Below are positions 63,695 to 64,000 of a stretch of DNA of 64,000 bases, one piece after another (the first letter of the stretch is position 1; each line of letters starts with the position of its first letter). Source of the DNA: Cellvibrio polysaccharolyticus (GTDB lineage: Bacteria; Pseudomonadota; Gammaproteobacteria; Pseudomonadales; Cellvibrionaceae); the NCBI RefSeq assembly GCF_015182315.1, contig NZ_PRDL01000001.1, positions 930,001 to 994,000 on the forward strand, in the 5' to 3' direction. Below the pieces are notes generated by a model that was given only the letters and a program-made list of their open reading frames with translations, did no database searches and was not told where the DNA came from. Both the position numbers and the translations under genes were made by a program.

Positions 63695-64000
63695 ATGATG
63701 TCTACAGAACGTTATCAAAATCCTTATCACGAAGAGACTCAAAACTCATCAATCCATGTCACCCTGCAGCAGGGAATTGAGCACGATGTGGGGCAATTGG
63801 TATCACTTGAATTAACGGCTGAATCCATGTTTCAGGAAGAGGCTGCCTTGCTGGGCGCTTACGTGCGTGAAGACCTTGCCGAAGCGCGCACTTTCTGGGG
63901 AGAGCTGAAAGAAGACTTTCACACCTGGGAGATAAGCGCCGGTGAAATGCTGCTGTCGGTAGCCGACCCCAGCCGCACCGAATGGCATCGCAGTGGTTTA
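63695..64000 (+). CDS. DUF1451-like (zinc-ribbon-containing) protein, 5' part
   Basis: 102 codons are visible from ATG 63695 (GGAGG 8 nt upstream), MMSTERYQNPYHEETQ..., running off the window. The helical, acidic N-terminal half (LTAESMFQEEAALLGAYVRE, DLAEARTFWGELKEDF, MLLSVADPSRTEW) resembles the start of DUF1451 proteins, which end in a zinc ribbon that would lie beyond the window. Function unknown. Confidence 0.65.
   Translation, partial: MMSTERYQNPYHEETQNSSIHVTLQQGIEHDVGQLVSLELTAESMFQEEAALLGAYVREDLAEARTFWGELKEDFHTWEISAGEMLLSVADPSRTEWHRSGL

Overview
The window looks like chromosomal DNA from a polysaccharide-degrading gammaproteobacterium close to Pseudomonas and Cellvibrio. The order folK-pcnB-(crcZ)-cbrB-cbrA-cbrX-gluQ-dksA is a Pseudomonadales-type arrangement. 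The Ser-rich linkers of the modular chitinase and the CE2-type esterase lipoprotein are typical of Cellvibrionaceae. The genus is inferred; there is no rRNA gene in the window to confirm it.

Layout. (1) 1-9915 is core: folK, pcnB, a CrcZ-like small RNA with its sigma-54 promoter, the CbrA/CbrB two-component system, a small coupled membrane protein (CbrX-like), gluQ, dksA and sfsA. (2) 10829-41426 is a 30.6-kb accessory island. It holds three giant secreted multidomain proteins (about 2647, 1994 and 2906 aa) that share an almost identical C-terminal module and a GlyGly-CTERM-like tail. Between the first two giants lies a set of tailoring enzymes: an Asp/Asn beta-hydroxylase-like dioxygenase, a methyltransferase-PhyH dioxygenase fusion, a sulfotransferase and a GNAT acetyltransferase. 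Two phage-tail-collar-type proteins each sit directly before a giant gene. The collar-giant unit was tandemly duplicated with a 7.71-kb period, and a GNAT fragment left at the junction records the event. (3) 41582-49768 is mixed core: VTT membrane protein, Rieske protein, DegP-like protease, HtpX, a candidate Fur-controlled small RNA, a TfoX C-terminal-domain protein, an M15 peptidase, an MFS transporter, CysE, a small unknown protein and inorganic pyrophosphatase. (4) 49908-55190 has a double-FHA membrane protein, a SelW-like protein, an RND/MMPL exporter with an acidic insert, and an exported methyltransferase preceded by three 22-bp direct repeats. (5) 55402-64000 has two SGNH esterase lipoproteins, the conserved leuS-lptE-holA operon, a secreted GH18 chitinase and the start of a DUF1451-like gene.

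How the parts may work together. CbrA/CbrB would switch on crcZ through sigma-54, and CrcZ, with its A-rich repeats, would titrate Hfq/Crc and relieve carbon catabolite repression; this fits a glycan degrader. The island is the best candidate for an undescribed system: collar-type proteins and giant surface proteins made from the same transcription units, with an intrinsic terminator in between, next to enzymes that could hydroxylate, methylate, sulfate or acetylate a product. That functional link is inferred from gene order and duplication only.
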